From Trichormus variabilis 0441 (GTDB lineage Bacteria; Cyanobacteriota; Cyanobacteriia; Cyanobacteriales; Nostocaceae): a stretch of 64,000 nucleotides of DNA. The notes below the pieces were generated by a model. The model worked only from the letters and a program-made list of their open reading frames with translations, was not told where the DNA came from and did no database searches. The stretch spans positions 5,708,501-5,772,500 of the forward strand of contig NZ_CP047242.1 in assembly GCF_009856605.1 (NCBI RefSeq), written 5' to 3'. Below, piece by piece: positions 1 to 8,919 of the stretch (the stretch's first letter is position 1; every line of letters starts with the position of its first letter). Both the position numbers and the translations under genes were made by a program.

Positions 1-3000
1 TGGGTTTAAGCAGTTGAGGGTAGAGTTTTTCTAAGTTATCAATTTTAGCTTTTGCGCCCCAACGTGCGTAACAATAATATGCCTCCTGCATATATATCTG
101 GGCAACTTTGTCTTTGCCCCAGTCCAAGTAAAATTTAGCTGCTAGCTCATTGCTGAGTGCTTCTTCTTGAATGTATTGGGATTTTTTGGCTCCGGAGATA
201 GCGTGATCGTAATATTCAATTGCTGAGGTTTTTTCACCCAAAACTCGATATCTTTCTGCTGCCACTAAATCAAGTTTATGCTGGTGATTCATGGGGGCAT
301 ATTGCGCCCATCGTTGTAACTTGGCTTGGTTTTCTGCAACGTACTGTAATGTGGCTGATACTTCTTCTGAATTTTGTCTTAACTGTGCTAAAGCAATCAG
401 AGAATCATAGAGATAAAATATTGGTTCACAGAAAAGTCCAGCAGCAGCCATTAAATGATCTTTAATCTTAATAGTAATGCTTTTCGCTGTCTCAATTTCG
501 CCAAACAAGTAGCACAGCATCAGCTTGTACAAATAGAAAATATACAACCCATACCCATCATTGGCAGCTATTAACAGAGGGATAAATTCTTGTTCTTGCA
601 AGGCTTCCCCAGACAAGATGGTGGGATGGACAGCAAAACCAAGTAAATTTAGTGTAGATTGCCAATAAATGCGGACATAATTGGCTGTTGTTATTTGATT
701 GAGTTGCTCCAACTCATTGCTGTAGGCGCGAGCATCTTCTTGTAAAGTGGCAAGGTGCTGACCACACCAAAAAGAATGGCTACAAAAATTGTGGGCATGA
801 TGACCGGCAAACTCTAGGTTGCCCACTTCTAGAGCGATCGCATAGCCTTTTTGCAAGAGTGGTAAAATCTCTTGGACATGAGATTTGCGTTGTAAAATAT
901 ACAATGCCAAAACTAGCAAAACTTGGGGTTGAGTCGCCTTAGCGTCCACTTTTGACACTATTTGCAGTGCTAATTGACCAAACTCGGTTGCTGTATCCAC
1001 ATCTTGCAAAACATTACACAGCAGCACACCATAAGTACTATAGATATACCCTGTAGCTGGTGTATTTCCGTACTGGATGGATATTTTGACTAACAGCAAA
1101 GTGATTAATGGAAACAGGGGAGAGCCGGAGAGGTAAGCCACTGTCATGATGCTACTGGCAATCTGGACAATGGCAACTTTCTCCTCATCTGTGATGATGG
1201 GTAGGTGAACTAAATCTGCAATTGCTCTGTCACCAATCAGTTCCCTAATCTCTTGGATTTCCTGTTGAATAACTGCTGGTGTGGTTGCTTCAGCAAAGGT
1301 TACCCCCAACTGTTGTAAGATTTTTTGGGCGATGGCAATTGCTTCGGCAAATTTATTCTGGGAAATATAAGCTTGAATCCTAATACGGTAAACGTTAACC
1401 TGTTCAATTAAAGTGTGCGCTTGGGCGGTGACGATATTAATAAACTGTTCCATCTGTGCAAAGTCACCACGCAGAGAAGCGACTTCCGCCGCAAATTCAT
1501 GTAGATGCAAGGTGATTTCATACTGGTGCTGCCAAGCTTTCTCGCCCAACAATAACAACCCCACGGTAATATATTCATGAGCCGCTTGATAAGCTGTGGC
1601 ACTCCTGGCTTTACGACAGGCAGTGAGATTGAGTTGGGCTAATTCATCTCGTTCTGTTTGTTGGGTAATTAAAGCAACTCCGTAATTGAGTTGATTGACC
1701 AGTTCAAAAATTCGCTCTTCTCTAGCGACTGGAGAAATCTGTTTTAACAGCAGTTGTCCGATTTGGTAATGAGTCGCTTGTTTTTGGTCTTGGGGAATCA
1801 AAGAATAAGCAGCTTGTTGGACGCGATCGTGTAAAAATCGATATTCCACATTTTGGCTATTGTTAACATGGGCATCTTGGCGATCATGATCCAAATAAAA
1901 TTTGTAGACTTCGCTTTGAGGCAGAATTAATCCTTCCTGTAAAGCTTTCCATAAAGCATCTGCCGTATCTGCTGCTGATTTTTCTAAAACAATTGCTAAG
2001 GTATTTAAATCAAAAGAGTTACCAATACAAGCTGCTAACTTGAGTACATCTTGTGTTTTACTAGGAAATTTCTGCAACTTTTGTGCCATAAACTTCACCA
2101 CATCATCAGTGAGGGATAGTTCATTGATTTGGGTAATATCACATTCCCAATAACCTTGATGGCGATTAAAAGTAATCAGCTGATCTTCGTGTAACGCCTT
2201 GAGAAACTGGGTGATAAAAAAGGGATTACCTTTGGTTTTACGCTCAATTAATTCTGTCAGGGGATGCGATCGCTCTGCTTGACAATGCAGGGTATCAGCA
2301 ACTAAATGATTCGTATCACACAAGGTCAGGGAGGCGAGAGTAATTTTATTAACAGTTTTTCCCGCTTTTTTCAATTCTTCTACTGTCAAAATCAACGGGT
2401 GGGCGGTGTGGACTTCATTATCTCGATAAGCCCCCAACAACAGGAGATAACTCTGATCCTCCATCAGCAGTTTGATCAACTGTAGGGAACCCGTATCTGC
2501 CCACTGTAAGTCATCTAAAAACATCACCAAGGGATGTTTTGGGGTGCTAAAAATTGCAATAAACTTTTGGAACAATAAGTTAAAGCGATTCTGGGCGGCT
2601 ATTCCCGACAGTTCCGGCGCAGGGTGTTGTTTACCGATGATGATTTCTAGTTCGGGAATCACCTCAATTAGCACTTGTCCGTTATTGCCTACAGTATCTA
2701 GGATCTTGGTGCGCCACTTAGATAATTGCGAGTCTGATTCTGATAACAATTGCCCCATTAAATCTCGCAGGGCTTGCACAAAGGCTGATAAGGGAAGATT
2801 GCGATTGAACTGATCAAATTTACCTTTGATGAAATACCCTTGTTGACGGGTAATAGGCTTGTGAACTTCGTTAACGACGGCGGTTTTACCAATACCCGAA
2901 AATCCTGCCACTAACATCATTTCTGATTTGCCTTTGGTGACACGCTCAAAAGCTTGCAGTAAGACTTTAACTTCCGTTTCTCGCCCATAAAGCTTTTCGG

Positions 3001-3904
3001 GAATGAGAAAGCGATCGCACATATCCCGTTTACCAATTTCAAAAGCTGTAATTTTGCCGTTATTTTTGCATTGGTACAAACAAGTTTCTAAATCATGCTT
3101 TAATCCCAAAGCACTCTGATACCTATCTTCGGCATTTTTCGCCATCAGCTTCATGATGATATCAGATAACACTAGGGGAATATGTTGTTGGTGTCCCAAG
3201 GCGATCGGTGTTTTCGCTATGTGACAATACACCAACTCCATCGGATCATCAGAACTAAATGGTAACTCTCCCATCAATAGTTCATAAAGTGTTACACCCA
3301 ATGAATAAAAATCGCTCCGGTAGTCGATTCCTCTGTTCATTCTGCCGGTTTGTTCGGGGGAAATATAAGCGAGAGTTCCTTCTAAAACATTGGGACTTCT
3401 GATTTCTTGCGTTTCTTTAGGTAATAATGAAGCGATGCTAAAGTCGATCAGGTGAACTTGTTTTGTTTGGGGATGAATCAGGATGTTTGCGGGTTTGATA
3501 TCTTTGTGAATTACACGATTGAGGTGTAGTTCTTGCAGAATACTGGTTATTTGGATAGCGATCGCCAAAAATTCTACTAGGGGAAGGGGAGCAGTTTTGA
3601 TGTATTCTCGTAAAGCAATACCTCCTGTGTCTTCCATCACCAAAATATAACCGTTACCATAGGTTTCTAATGATAAGGGGCGAATGATCCCAGTAACGTT
3701 GAGATTTTTGCTAATAGTGTATTGATTGCGAAACTGTAGTAATTCTTGGAAATTGGGATAATCGGAAGCTAGAACTTTAATGACTACTGGGAGCTGGTCT
3801 TGCTCGCGGATAGCTCGATATACTCTTGTTTTGGAACCGGCATATAGTTGAGAACTAATTTGATATCCGGTGATGATGGGGTTGGAATATTGTTGAGTTG
3901 CCAT
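1..3904 (-). CDS. Giant Ser/Thr kinase / AAA ATPase / TPR sensor (HstK-like), 3' end outside window
   Basis: About 1,301 codons are visible from an ATG at 3902-3904 (MATQQYSNPIITGYQ); the frame is open to the window edge, so the C-terminus is missing. Order of parts: a eukaryotic-type protein kinase (residues about 10-280, with HKDIKPANILI and LIDFS in place of the usual DFG), then a P-loop AAA/NACHT-like ATPase (GFSGIGKTAVV near residue 330, FLDDLQWAD as Walker B), then a long helical TPR-like region ending near ARWGAKAKIDNLEKLYPQLL. That order matches the cyanobacterial HstK family, whose members usually continue into GAF and histidine-kinase domains; those would lie beyond position 1 and are not seen. 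Likely a cytoplasmic multi-input signalling protein. The input signal cannot be read from the sequence. Confidence 0.9.
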   Translation of the reverse strand, partial: MATQQYSNPIITGYQISSQLYAGSKTRVYRAIREQDQLPVVIKVLASDYPNFQELLQFRNQYTISKNLNVTGIIRPLSLETYGNGYILVMEDTGGIALREYIKTAPLPLVEFLAIAIQITSILQELHLNRVIHKDIKPANILIHPQTKQVHLIDFSIASLLPKETQEIRSPNVLEGTLAYISPEQTGRMNRGIDYRSDFYSLGVTLYELLMGELPFSSDDPMELVYCHIAKTPIALGHQQHIPLVLSDIIMKLMAKNAEDRYQSALGLKHDLETCLYQCKNNGKITAFEIGKRDMCDRFLIPEKLYGRETEVKVLLQAFERVTKGKSEMMLVAGFSGIGKTAVVNEVHKPITRQQGYFIKGKFDQFNRNLPLSAFVQALRDLMGQLLSESDSQLSKWRTKILDTVGNNGQVLIEVIPELEIIIGKQHPAPELSGIAAQNRFNLLFQKFIAIFSTPKHPLVMFLDDLQWADTGSLQLIKLLMEDQSYLLLLGAYRDNEVHTAHPLILTVEELKKAGKTVNKITLASLTLCDTNHLVADTLHCQAERSHPLTELIERKTKGNPFFITQFLKALHEDQLITFNRHQGYWECDITQINELSLTDDVVKFMAQKLQKFPSKTQDVLKLAACIGNSFDLNTLAIVLEKSAADTADALWKALQEGLILPQSEVYKFYLDHDRQDAHVNNSQNVEYRFLHDRVQQAAYSLIPQDQKQATHYQIGQLLLKQISPVAREERIFELVNQLNYGVALITQQTERDELAQLNLTACRKARSATAYQAAHEYITVGLLLLGEKAWQHQYEITLHLHEFAAEVASLRGDFAQMEQFINIVTAQAHTLIEQVNVYRIRIQAYISQNKFAEAIAIAQKILQQLGVTFAEATTPAVIQQEIQEIRELIGDRAIADLVHLPIITDEEKVAIVQIASSIMTVAYLSGSPLFPLITLLLVKISIQYGNTPATGYIYSTYGVLLCNVLQDVDTATEFGQLALQIVSKVDAKATQPQVLLVLALYILQRKSHVQEILPLLQKGYAIALEVGNLEFAGHHAHNFCSHSFWCGQHLATLQEDARAYSNELEQLNQITTANYVRIYWQSTLNLLGFAVHPTILSGEALQEQEFIPLLIAANDGYGLYIFYLYKLMLCYLFGEIETAKSITIKIKDHLMAAAGLFCEPIFYLYDSLIALAQLRQNSEEVSATLQYVAENQAKLQRWAQYAPMNHQHKLDLVAAERYRVLGEKTSAIEYYDHAISGAKKSQYIQEEALSNELAAKFYLDWGKDKVAQIYMQEAYYCYARWGAKAKIDNLEKLYPQLLKP

Positions 3905-4325
3905 TTATACATACCTCATAATGCAAACTTGTGTTTACTTCTCTAGCCTTAAGTCGCAATTCGCTGACGAAAAGCCTCACAAATTGCATACACACTTCGT
4001 TATTATTCCCATCAACTAGATGTTGACTAACAATGATCAGTAATAATTGATGAGTAATTGGTACTGATTACTGAGTGATCAGTGATATTAGCACTGGTAG
4101 GGCGTGTAGCTGGTACTGAGTCAGATATTTTCCCTCTGCTCCCTCCCTTATCAAATCATAGCTAGGACTTACGCATGAAAACGAAAGATCAAGGTTTTGG
4201 ACAAGGGTGTAGGGGTGTAGGGGTATAAGGGTATAAATGCTTGAAACCCTTACACCCCTGTACCCTTAAACCCTTACACCCGGACTCAACAGATAACCTG
4301 TTTGCGTCAGTCCTAATAAAAACAC
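3905..4325. other. Intergenic region, 421 bp, between two minus-strand genes
   Basis: The region upstream of the giant kinase. It holds degenerate short repeats (variants of TACTGATTACTGAGTGATCAG around 4065-4090) and a palindromic element at 4164-4315 listed separately. The string ACTGAGTCAGATATT near 4117 recurs near 23040. The kinase promoter must lie here but no convincing -10/-35 pair was identified. Confidence 0.5.
4164..4315. repeat. MITE-like palindromic element, family A (ends AGGACTTACGCA)
   Basis: The left end AGGACTTACGCATGAAAA and the right end TTTGCGTCAGTCCTA are imperfect inverted repeats. The interior is a run of GGGTGTA/GGGTATA units followed by its complement (CTTACACCC...), giving one long imperfect hairpin. 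A second copy lies at 36490-36623 with the same ends and interior, and a partial copy near 10975-11095. No coding capacity. Confidence 0.7.
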
Positions 4326-6851
4326 CTAAAGAACAATAATTATCCACATACTTATACCCAAAATAATAGCTGAGAGGTGTTGCCAAAGTAATGTTCTCAA
4401 TGGTTGTCTGGCAATTTTTTGCGTCAATACTATCGTCAACAGCACGGAAAAAATGAGAGTTGCACCTTGTAAAAAGGCAATCACGGCTGGGTGCGCTACT
4501 AATATTGGTAATTGCTCACCACTCAGACCAAAGGTGGCAAAAGTAACGGGGAGAATCTTGCCACTTTCACCTAAACCTAAACGTAGATAGTGAGCGAAAT
4601 TTCCCCCTAAAACTAATGGCAAATAACCATAAGCAAGTTCAATAAAGCGTCGAGGTTTACGGCGAGTATTGAAGATTTTAATTAAACCGTAGGTGGATAA
4701 AATAATAGCAGATGGCATTAATAATGCCAAAATTGATATTCCCAAATGTAGCCAAAATTGAGTTAAATCAAGTTGTAAACCTAGCCAATCTAACAACTCT
4801 GGTAAACGATGGAGATATATTCCCCCTAATAGCAAAAATAACAAAGCCACTTCATAATTGTGGGGTACATGAGTTGTCCAAAGTTCAATGCCAGGGGGAC
4901 GCAAGTTAAACTCTACAGAGCGATGGGGACAAGCTTTAAGACAAGTCATACAAAGTACACAATCTCGGTTATCTTCCAACTGGGCTGGATGAGAATATAA
5001 AGGACAACCATCTGTTTCCATCCCTTCGCCTTTTTCGGGGCCGCCTTTATAACATTGATAGGTATTACAGGTAGCAGAACAAATACCTTGCTGCGCTCTT
5101 AGTTCAGTCATGGAAAGTTTAGCAAACAAACCATTCATTCCCCCGATGGGACAAAGATAGCGACACCAAAAACGTCGCTCAAACAGGGCAGAAAAAATCA
5201 TTGCCCCAGAGGTAATTAATAATAGTAGACAAGCGGAAAGATAGGCTGTATTTTCTAAATGCCAAAGTTCTTCCCACAGGAAAATTAAGGTAAATAAACC
5301 AAATAGAAACCATCCACCCCATTTTTCTGCTTGTTCTCGCGGCCAGCGCTTGAGTTGGCGGGGGAATAGCCACAGAGAGAGTTTTTGGGTGATTTCGCCG
5401 TAAATCATGAAGGGACAGACAGCACACCACACACGCCCGAAGAAGGGAAAAATCAAGAGGATGAGAGGCCACCACCAAGCCCAAAATAAATTTAAAGCAA
5501 AATTGCGATCGCGTGTTTGCGGGCCGAGAAACAGAACGCATACAATAAATGCAAACGCTACAACTGTAAAACCATAGTTAATCTTGTCAGGCCACCAAGA
5601 ACTGCGTAAGAACCGTCGCAATCCTGGATAAAGATTTAAAAGATTGACCCGAAATTGTTTTTTCTTAGGTTCAGCCGCCCAAAATATTTCTTCTGTTAAT
5701 TCCCTGCGTTCCCCTGCTTGGACAATTGCCCTTTCTACAAGGTTTTTTAGCTCCTTGAGATTACCGGGGAAATCGTAAGATTGTAGGCGGCGTAAAGCTT
5801 CTGGGGTAATATGGGGTTTCTTCACTCCACGCGATCGCACATACAAACTAGTATAATATTCTACCTGGGCTTTAATATCAGCTTTCCTTACCCGTAGCGG
5901 TGGTACTTTAATAATATGTCCCACACAACGCTCAATCTTAGACTCGGTTTTTTCCGACACAAGTAGAATCCGGGCTTTACTGGTACGGGGTGTAGCAGCT
6001 GGTTCTCCTGGTCGAGAAACGGGAGTATATGTATTTGTTTGCAGTAACTGCGCTACAGGCTGTAATAACTCTGGGGGTAATTCTTGGATATTGTTGAGAA
6101 TTAAACTACCTTCCCCCAACCACTCCAAAAGTCCAGGTTTACCGCCAGCGCGACCAAATAAATCTGCACCGCTTGTCTGCAAAATCCCACAATTGATTTT
6201 AATAATCGGTTCCCGTCGCTTGGGGGAACTAAAGTGAATGAGAGTAGCGATATTATCTTTTTCTAAACCTGGTTCGCCAAAGATTTCTACAGATTTGCGG
6301 TCAGCCGCCGCACCGCGAATTTGCTCTCGCAGACGCACAGCGTAGCGACTCGTACCCACAATTCCCCGTTGTGCTTTGGTAACTAAATAGGGACGCAACG
6401 CTACAGAACGTTCTTGTTCATAGGTTAACGCAGATGTCACCTGGGCTAATTCCTGGGCTAATTGTCGAGAAAAAGCCTGATTAATCTCCGGGTATTGGCT
6501 AATTAATTCCCGAAATTTAGCCGTAGGTATGGCCCACACATGAGATTCTGTCAAGGTGACAATTTTACATGGTGTTAATTCATCCAAAAGTAATTCTTGC
6601 AGATTGATGACTGCTCCAGGTAGAAACCCACGAGCTAAAACGGAACTATTTTGATTAGTAGTTTCACTTTCTAGTTGACCATCTTGGACAATATACAGTG
6701 CTTCTGGGTGAGTGGCTTCTAAAACTAGAGTACTGTTGGCTGGTACAACTTGCTCTTCTAGAGTTTGGGCGATCGCATCCAACACCATCGATGAGAGAAT
6801 ACCTAAAGTTGTCCGTTCTCGTAGCCATATAACTGTGTTTGGAGATGTCAT
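4326..6851 (-). CDS. cNMP-binding / degenerate sigma54-activator AAA / NapH-like 4Fe-4S membrane protein fusion
   Basis: 841 residues in three modules. Residues 15-140: cyclic-nucleotide-binding (CRP-like) fold. Residues 165-395: AAA domain of the sigma54-activator type, recognisable from INCGIL, the LFG segment and FPGNLKELKNLVERA. Its Walker A is FGEPGLEKD instead of GExGTGKE, and no GAFTGA loop is visible. Residues 420-841: polytopic membrane part with NapH/CcoG-type cysteine motifs (WCAVCP at 475-480, WCRYLCP at 562-568), a Cys cluster at 591-616 and a ferredoxin motif CVLCMTCLKACP at 631-642. Cyanobacteria lack sigma54, so classic enhancer-binding activity is unlikely. I infer a membrane redox protein gated by a ligand-binding sensor. 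Substrate and partner are unknown. Start ATG at 6849-6851. Confidence 0.85.
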   Translation of the reverse strand: MTSPNTVIWLRERTTLGILSSMVLDAIAQTLEEQVVPANSTLVLEATHPEALYIVQDGQLESETTNQNSSVLARGFLPGAVINLQELLLDELTPCKIVTLTESHVWAIPTAKFRELISQYPEINQAFSRQLAQELAQVTSALTYEQERSVALRPYLVTKAQRGIVGTSRYAVRLREQIRGAAADRKSVEIFGEPGLEKDNIATLIHFSSPKRREPIIKINCGILQTSGADLFGRAGGKPGLLEWLGEGSLILNNIQELPPELLQPVAQLLQTNTYTPVSRPGEPAATPRTSKARILLVSEKTESKIERCVGHIIKVPPLRVRKADIKAQVEYYTSLYVRSRGVKKPHITPEALRRLQSYDFPGNLKELKNLVERAIVQAGERRELTEEIFWAAEPKKKQFRVNLLNLYPGLRRFLRSSWWPDKINYGFTVVAFAFIVCVLFLGPQTRDRNFALNLFWAWWWPLILLIFPFFGRVWCAVCPFMIYGEITQKLSLWLFPRQLKRWPREQAEKWGGWFLFGLFTLIFLWEELWHLENTAYLSACLLLLITSGAMIFSALFERRFWCRYLCPIGGMNGLFAKLSMTELRAQQGICSATCNTYQCYKGGPEKGEGMETDGCPLYSHPAQLEDNRDCVLCMTCLKACPHRSVEFNLRPPGIELWTTHVPHNYEVALLFLLLGGIYLHRLPELLDWLGLQLDLTQFWLHLGISILALLMPSAIILSTYGLIKIFNTRRKPRRFIELAYGYLPLVLGGNFAHYLRLGLGESGKILPVTFATFGLSGEQLPILVAHPAVIAFLQGATLIFSVLLTIVLTQKIARQPLRTLLWQHLSAIILGISMWIIIVL

Positions 6852-6914
6852 CCTGGGTTCTCCGTGCAGGCTGCTTGCTGTATAAAAGGAATTATCCCTG
6901 AAAATAGCTATCTG

Positions 6915-7007
6915 ATGAGTTTATCTGATTTACCTAATCTTGGTGTTCCTTTGGCGCTTTTGGGTTTGATTGTGCTGGCGGCGGTGTTTTTTAGTCGCAG
7001 CCGTTAA
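6915..7007 (+). CDS. Putative 30-residue single-span membrane peptide
   Basis: Short open frame starting MSLSDLPNLGVPLALLG and ending VFFSRSR, 30 residues plus stop. It has one hydrophobic stretch (about residues 9-26) bounded by acidic/polar N-terminal and basic C-terminal residues, like the tiny subunits of photosynthetic or respiratory complexes. It does not match psbM, petN, petL, psaM or psbX as I remember them. It starts 63 bp from, and divergent to, the 841-residue Fe-S fusion gene. There is no strong Shine-Dalgarno, so translation is unproven. The product may be an unrecognised small membrane subunit. Confidence 0.4.
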   Translation: MSLSDLPNLGVPLALLGLIVLAAVFFSRSR

Positions 7008-7152
7008 TTTACAAAGCATTACATTTGTAATTTGTCACGAGAAATCCAGAGTAAATTTCCTTGCATAAGTTTTCAAGTTTCAGCTGATGTGTTAACAGAG
7101 ATATTTTCTGCTCACAAAGCTAATCCTGAAAAACATATACAAGTAAACTGAT

Positions 7153-7710
7153 ATGCGCTTAAATTTTATAGATAGCAAACAAGCAATTTCTGTAAATTCT
7201 GCCGTTTCCAAATTTGCCAGAGGTACATTAAATTTAACTCTTGCAGCCGGACTCGCTTCTCTTCCTAGCATCAGTAATGCTCAGACAGTAGTACCTAATC
7301 AACTACAGGGCGAATGGTCTTATGGTCGGATTTCATCTATCCAATACCAAGACCGCTATACAGGACAGTCAGCACAACCAAATGGTTCTAGCGATCGCTT
7401 TAAGGTAGCACCTAATGGTAATTATGAGCGTGCTAGATTACTCCAAATTAACACTTATGGTTGCGCTTCGTACCTATTTATTCAAGAAAAGGGCAAAGTC
7501 AAAATAGATGGTCAACAATTGACTTTCAAGCCAAGTGAAAGTCTGGTCAAAGGTCAGCAATGTAGTGCATCAAACACCTATCAACGACGCAATACAGCCA
7601 AGACAGAAACCTATAGCTGGTCTTTAGAGAGAAACGAATATGGACAAGAAGTTATGGTACTTGAAACCCTGGATGGCAAGGGTAAAGCTCATTACGGCCG
7701 TCCCCAGTAG
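7153..7710 (+). CDS. Secreted protein of unknown function
   Basis: 185 residues. The N-terminus has a positively charged then hydrophobic segment ending SISNAQ (about residues 24-44), consistent with signal-peptidase I cleavage after Ala43. The mature part is rich in beta-prone and Tyr/Gln/Ser residues and has two cysteines (in NTYGCASYLF and GQQCSAS) that could pair outside the membrane. The pattern (GEWSYGRISS, then a VKIDGQQLTFKPSE strand) resembles a small lipocalin- or avidin-like barrel, but no family is recognised. It stands alone, with a 145-bp leader after the small ORF. Confidence 0.75.
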   Translation: MRLNFIDSKQAISVNSAVSKFARGTLNLTLAAGLASLPSISNAQTVVPNQLQGEWSYGRISSIQYQDRYTGQSAQPNGSSDRFKVAPNGNYERARLLQINTYGCASYLFIQEKGKVKIDGQQLTFKPSESLVKGQQCSASNTYQRRNTAKTETYSWSLERNEYGQEVMVLETLDGKGKAHYGRPQ

Positions 7711-7834
7711 CATCATAAGGTCTGATTGGTAATTATTTTCCCAATTACCAATTACCAAACCCCACAGAAATTATAACCACACAAACATACTAAATATAAT
7801 CTTCACCAAATAAGTGCTTTATTAACTCAAATAA

Positions 7835-8677
7835 TTAAATTGGTGTCAACCAATAGCTAATGCCCCTAACAACTTTATTTTTTAAACCCAAGTTTGGCAT
7901 ATCATCTACATTAACACCAAGATAAGTCCAGTGTGGTATGTCATTTTCTACGGTTTGAAACCAACCATTATCATAAAGAGCTTGTCTTTGTTGAGCATTA
8001 GATACTCGTAAATCAATTGCTAAACCCCAAAGATGCTGTGATGCTCCTGGTGGTGCAACTACGCCAAGAATTGCTGTTTCTTTGCCTTCCCGGACTTTAT
8101 CTAAAGTATATTTGTTAGCATATTTTCTCCAGAATCTTAAATTTGTGGCATAGTTACGAGTACAATCACTAGCACCATAGCCAGATTTGAGAGGAATATT
8201 TTGTTGAGAACGTGCTTTATTTAAAGCTGATGCGGCTGATTGTTGTAAGTAACAATTGCTAGTGCCTGTGATTTTCTCCATCGTTAAATTAGTTTGGAAG
8301 ATTTGCGTCTCCCTCTCGTTGTTAAAAACTACCGTAGAAGGAAATTTAACTGTTGGGTCTGGGTCTACAAAAGCTGCACCATAAGCACGAAGCAATATAT
8401 ATTCATAGCTATTTGGCTGAGGAATTTCTGGTAAATTAGTAGCGATCACCGATAAAAAACGTTCTTGTTCAGTTTGCGGAATATTAGGAAGAGGTGTTGG
8501 TAATATCGGTTTTTTATATATTTCCAAACAAGATGTGGAATTATTGATTACACAGGCATTTAATGTTTGGTTTTCCTGGGAAATTTTGAAATGACTAATT
8601 TCATTACTAGCGACTAGTGTAAGCACCATAAAAGCGGTGACAAAAACAAATTTTAACCTTTTAATGAATCGCCGCAT
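7835..8677 (-). CDS. Membrane-anchored M15-type D,D-/L,D-peptidase-like protein
   Basis: 280 residues with an N-terminal membrane anchor (residues 9-25, FVFVTAFMVLTLVAS). The C-terminal half carries the M15/VanY zinc-binding pattern SQHLWGLAIDLR (S-x-H-x-x-G-x-A-x-D) and a later PHW. This is the family that cleaves D-alanyl peptide bonds of peptidoglycan. Expected location is the periplasm. A GYGASDCTRNY segment precedes the active site. It converges with the secreted-protein gene upstream and is divergent from mnmG. A second, distinct M15 protein is at 63121-63930. Confidence 0.8.
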   Translation of the reverse strand: MRRFIKRLKFVFVTAFMVLTLVASNEISHFKISQENQTLNACVINNSTSCLEIYKKPILPTPLPNIPQTEQERFLSVIATNLPEIPQPNSYEYILLRAYGAAFVDPDPTVKFPSTVVFNNERETQIFQTNLTMEKITGTSNCYLQQSAASALNKARSQQNIPLKSGYGASDCTRNYATNLRFWRKYANKYTLDKVREGKETAILGVVAPPGASQHLWGLAIDLRVSNAQQRQALYDNGWFQTVENDIPHWTYLGVNVDDMPNLGLKNKVVRGISYWLTPI

Positions 8678-8718
8678 AAAATTACCAATAGTAGATAAAT
8701 ATAAAAAATCATATAATT

Positions 8719-8870
8719 ATAGGACTTACGCAGTGTGACTAATTTTCTGGCTTTTTTGTCAATAGTCCATAGTCAATAGTATCTGTAGGGTGGGCATTGC
8801 CCACCATATCTGGGTTTTGCTGGGCAATGCTCACCCTATATATAATTCATAAATCAAATATTAGTCCTAT
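8719..8870. repeat. MITE-like element, family B (ATAGGACT ends, GTAGGGTGGGCATTGCCCACC core)
   Basis: It starts ATAGGACTTACGCA and ends AATATTAGTCCTAT. The interior has the palindrome GTGGGCATTGCCCAC and its partner GGGCAATGCTCACCC. Related copies lie at 16353-16483 and 50409-50580, with the shared right part AAATCAAATATTAGTCC. It sits in the leader of mnmG, ending 50 bp before the start codon. Confidence 0.75.
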
Positions 8871-8919
8871 AGATTAGGTTAGAATCAGGAATAAATCTCA
8901 GCTTGTTAATCCTGTACGT

